Shown: positions 61,450 to 64,000 of the stretch, in pieces
Position numbering within the stretch: the stretch's first letter is position 1
How the letters are laid out: each line of letters starts with the position of its first letter
Source of the DNA: Antedon mediterranea
Taxonomy: Eukaryota > Echinodermata > Crinoidea > Comatulida > Antedonidae
Direction of reading: 5' to 3'
NCBI RefSeq assembly: GCF_964355755.1
Contig: NC_092677.1
Span: 27,498,101 to 27,562,100, forward strand
Length of the DNA stretch: 64,000 bases
Notes under the pieces: generated by a model
Databases searched by the model: none
What the model saw: the letters and a program-made list of their open reading frames with translations, nothing else
What the model was told of the DNA's origin: nothing
Program-made: the position numbers and the translations under genes

Positions 61450-63600
61450 CACATGATTCTGTTTTCAAGCGGATAAAAATAAAAGAAATCAGTATGTATT
61501 GTGAATAGTGCAAAGTAATCGTATGAATAATGTTGTATTAATAACCAAAGGAATATGTTTAAAAAAACGTCCTACTACAAAACGAGTACCAGCTGCCATC
61601 TAAGTTTGTCATATTGAGTTTGTTCTTTACATTGTTTTAGTTATAGAACTGGAATAATTTATCTATTTCTGCCACCACTGAGAATAATCAATGTTGTCAA
61701 TACTGTACTTGAGTATCACATGATGTCAACAGGAACTTTAGAATAATAATAATACAGCGTGAAGCAATATCAGAGAATACCTTGTTTTCATTCGTGGATT
61801 GTAATGATATCGTGAGCACCTGGTTCTCGTTTTAATTGGCAACATACAGTTGTTTAACAGAGGCTACCTTTCTTTATTACCATACGGATATGAATACATA
61901 GTATATAATAATCATTGATTGACTTGCAGTATAAAGAAATCCACACAAATACCTAAGTCTGAACTTGCAATACACTTTACGATCTATGAAATAATTTGTG
62001 AAGGAACTTCCTGGTTTTGGTCATTTAATTAATTGTTACAGATTTGGAATCTTGTTTGTAATTATTGTGAAAGAACAAACAATTGTATGCACTGACTGAA
62101 TGTTGTCTGAAATTTGTGTCATTCTTTCAATTTACTGTATTTTAATTTGTAGCCAAGCATCTTAACATCTACTTAATATTTAATGTCTAGTATTAATAAA
62201 AATTACAATTAATAATTTTCAGTAATTTCTCTAAGACCAGACATACACACATTGAATAAAGACCCCCTTTTTATTTACTATTGTTGTTGTTATTTACAAG
62301 TATTGTCAAGGTTGCTCATTTCTTTAATCAGTTAAAATTATAAACAATATTTTTGAGTAGATTTTGTGCAAGGATTTCATTCTGTTGTTGCAATCATCGT
62401 TGTCGAACCATTAGAAGTTAATGAGGTTCGATTTTCACATTTCATTTGTCCTTCAAAAACTGTCGCTCTTTGTTGTGTTCAATACACAACATCTTTCAAG
62501 ATAAAAAAAAGGTTTTATTTTCAAAATAACAGAAAATAAAATTGTGACTCATTGGAAGGAGAGAAAACATTTTAATATAAATTCAGTTTTGTTTTCTTAT
62601 TTACCTGTTAAATGCAATTATTTAGGTTTTTGTAGTCAGACACACTGCTTACTGCAGTAAAACAATGCAGTTACTGCAGCAGTAGAATAGTTTTGACATG
62701 ATTTTTTAGTCCTTTTCCATGGAGGATAAAGAATAGCCATAGAAAATCAAGCTGTTATGTATGTATACTGTAGTGTTAACATTCCTTTTTTTTTGTTATC
62801 GGAGGAATATATTAATGAGGATAGAATATTCAAAATAGTTTTTAAGAAGACGGTGAAATATGCGACACAAATGAACATAGACAAAGGCAAATAAATGGCT
62901 ATTAGCTGCTCAAAGTTATCGCCATTGAGAACAAAGATATTCCCTTGATACAGACAAAGCCAGCATCATTAGATGAAGACTCAGAACAAGTTTGAATATC
63001 ATTTATTTCATTGCAATTAGTAAAAGGTTGTGTGTACTTTAGAATAAAGTAACTAGTATCACATGGTATTCTCATGTCAGTTGTAGATTAAGCGTCATCA
63101 AATCACTGTCTCTGGTTTAAGCTTTTGTATTATGCATTTGGGTGGGAAGAAACGGTTGTAGGCTTGTACCAAAAAGTACTGGTTTGCTTGAAAGTTTTAG
63201 CCAATGCAGGAAAAGAAGAATATTGACTGTATAATACACCATAATAAGTCATTACAACAATTGCTACATTTTTTTTATTAAAAAAAAGATGAATGAAGAA
63301 GAATGATTAAAGTTGCTTAGATTACGAACGTTGAGTATCCTGAAGTAATTACTTAAACTTCAACTTGATGAATTGCTCTTTATAACCCATTTTATTAAAC
63401 CCATTGACAGCTTTCATTTTGGAGAAAATAGTTTAATTTCTTATTACTTTATTTATCATTTTTAGATTAATTAATTCTAGGAAAAGTTGAATTTACAGCT
63501 TTGCAGATAAGGCCTACCTGTACCTTTACTACACTAAAAAAGTTAAAAAAAAACTATACAGTGTAATTTACAACCAGCAAACATACATACATTGACTGTT
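61450..63600. other. No gene supported
   Basis: AT-rich sequence. Only the CTGCAG-rich repeat end at 62646-62703 stands out. Confidence 0.45.
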
Positions 63601-63770
63601 TGACATCTTCATGTAGTTACTGAAAACCCATCTCTTTTGAATAGCATATAAAATGACGTAATTTCTACCTAGTTCAAGCCTTGTGGTCAGTTCAAGCCTT
63701 GTGGTCGTAGCGCTTTAGAGAAAATTTATTTTGGTTAGGCGCTATACAAAAGAATATTATTAGCTAGTTT
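63600..63770 (+). mobile_element. L2-like LINE 3' end
   Basis: TACTGAAAACCCATCTCTTT resembles the end of an L2-type ORF2 (LLKTHLF). It is followed by GTAGCGCTTTAGAG, then TAGGCGCTATACAAAAGAAT and an ATTATTAG tail, the typical L2-group 3' terminus. Only the extreme 3' end is present, as with most 5'-truncated insertions. Confidence 0.6.
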
Positions 63771-64000
63771 TGACATTTGTAAGAAGCAATATAAAGGTTA
63801 CACTCAATACTATTATCTTGTAGTAATTTGCTAGGCTGATTTTGTAGCCATGTTGCCATATTGTTATTTTCTACTGAATAATCAACGTTTAAGGATGTTT
63901 TGATAATTTTTTATTAGTTGCTTAGAAACCATGTTTTTGTATTGACTCATAATGGAGTTGAAATTTGGTTTATTTGCTTTGATGGTCTTGTGGTTGTGTA

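Overview
This window is AT-rich animal DNA with long introns, GT-AG splice sites and a dense load of short DNA transposons. The gene content (a mitochondrial paraplegin and a Twisted gastrulation BMP modulator) shows a bilaterian. The repeat mix (Harbinger-, piggyBac- and TTAA-type elements, L2-like LINE tails, tRNA-derived SINEs, many GGCCTAGG-like patches) would fit an invertebrate deuterostome such as an echinoderm; that placement is an inference.

Two genes can be assembled, both on the minus strand. (1) 9988-15563: Twisted gastrulation (TWSG1), three coding exons joined in consistent phase, 193 residues, with a signal peptide and two cysteine-rich blocks. (2) 29483-51294: paraplegin (SPG7), the inner-membrane m-AAA protease subunit, fifteen coding exons in consistent phase, 808 residues, with two membrane segments, intact Walker A and B motifs and an intact HExxH zinc site. 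The interval upstream of SPG7 (51300-51800) has paired CCAAT boxes and YY1-like sites and may be a bidirectional promoter. A plus-strand donor at 51788 and a small candidate start exon near 59800 hint at a divergent gene whose body lies mostly outside the window.

Layout: 1-9900 is gene-poor and holds tandem arrays (31-bp and 21-bp units), a 123-bp foldback and MITEs. 9988-15563 is TWSG1. 15600-29400 is intergenic, with dispersed repeats, a TTAA-flanked element, a poly-G run and a 33-bp minisatellite. 29483-51294 is SPG7; its introns hold a broken LINE (intron 8), a 22-bp minisatellite (intron 8), several MITEs, a 1793-bp Harbinger-like element (intron 5), and a piggyBac remnant that itself carries another insertion (intron 3). 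52162-53954 is a second copy of the 1793-bp element in inverted orientation. 54000-64000 has a tRNA-derived SINE with clear target duplications, one MITE, an L2-like LINE 3' end and otherwise unassigned AT-rich sequence.

The two genes have no functional link beyond adjacency. The most notable features are the mobile elements: the two equal-length Harbinger-like copies share three identical reading frames, an internal MITE motif has expanded into a 21-bp satellite, and LINE-derived sequence lies directly against a splice acceptor of SPG7.
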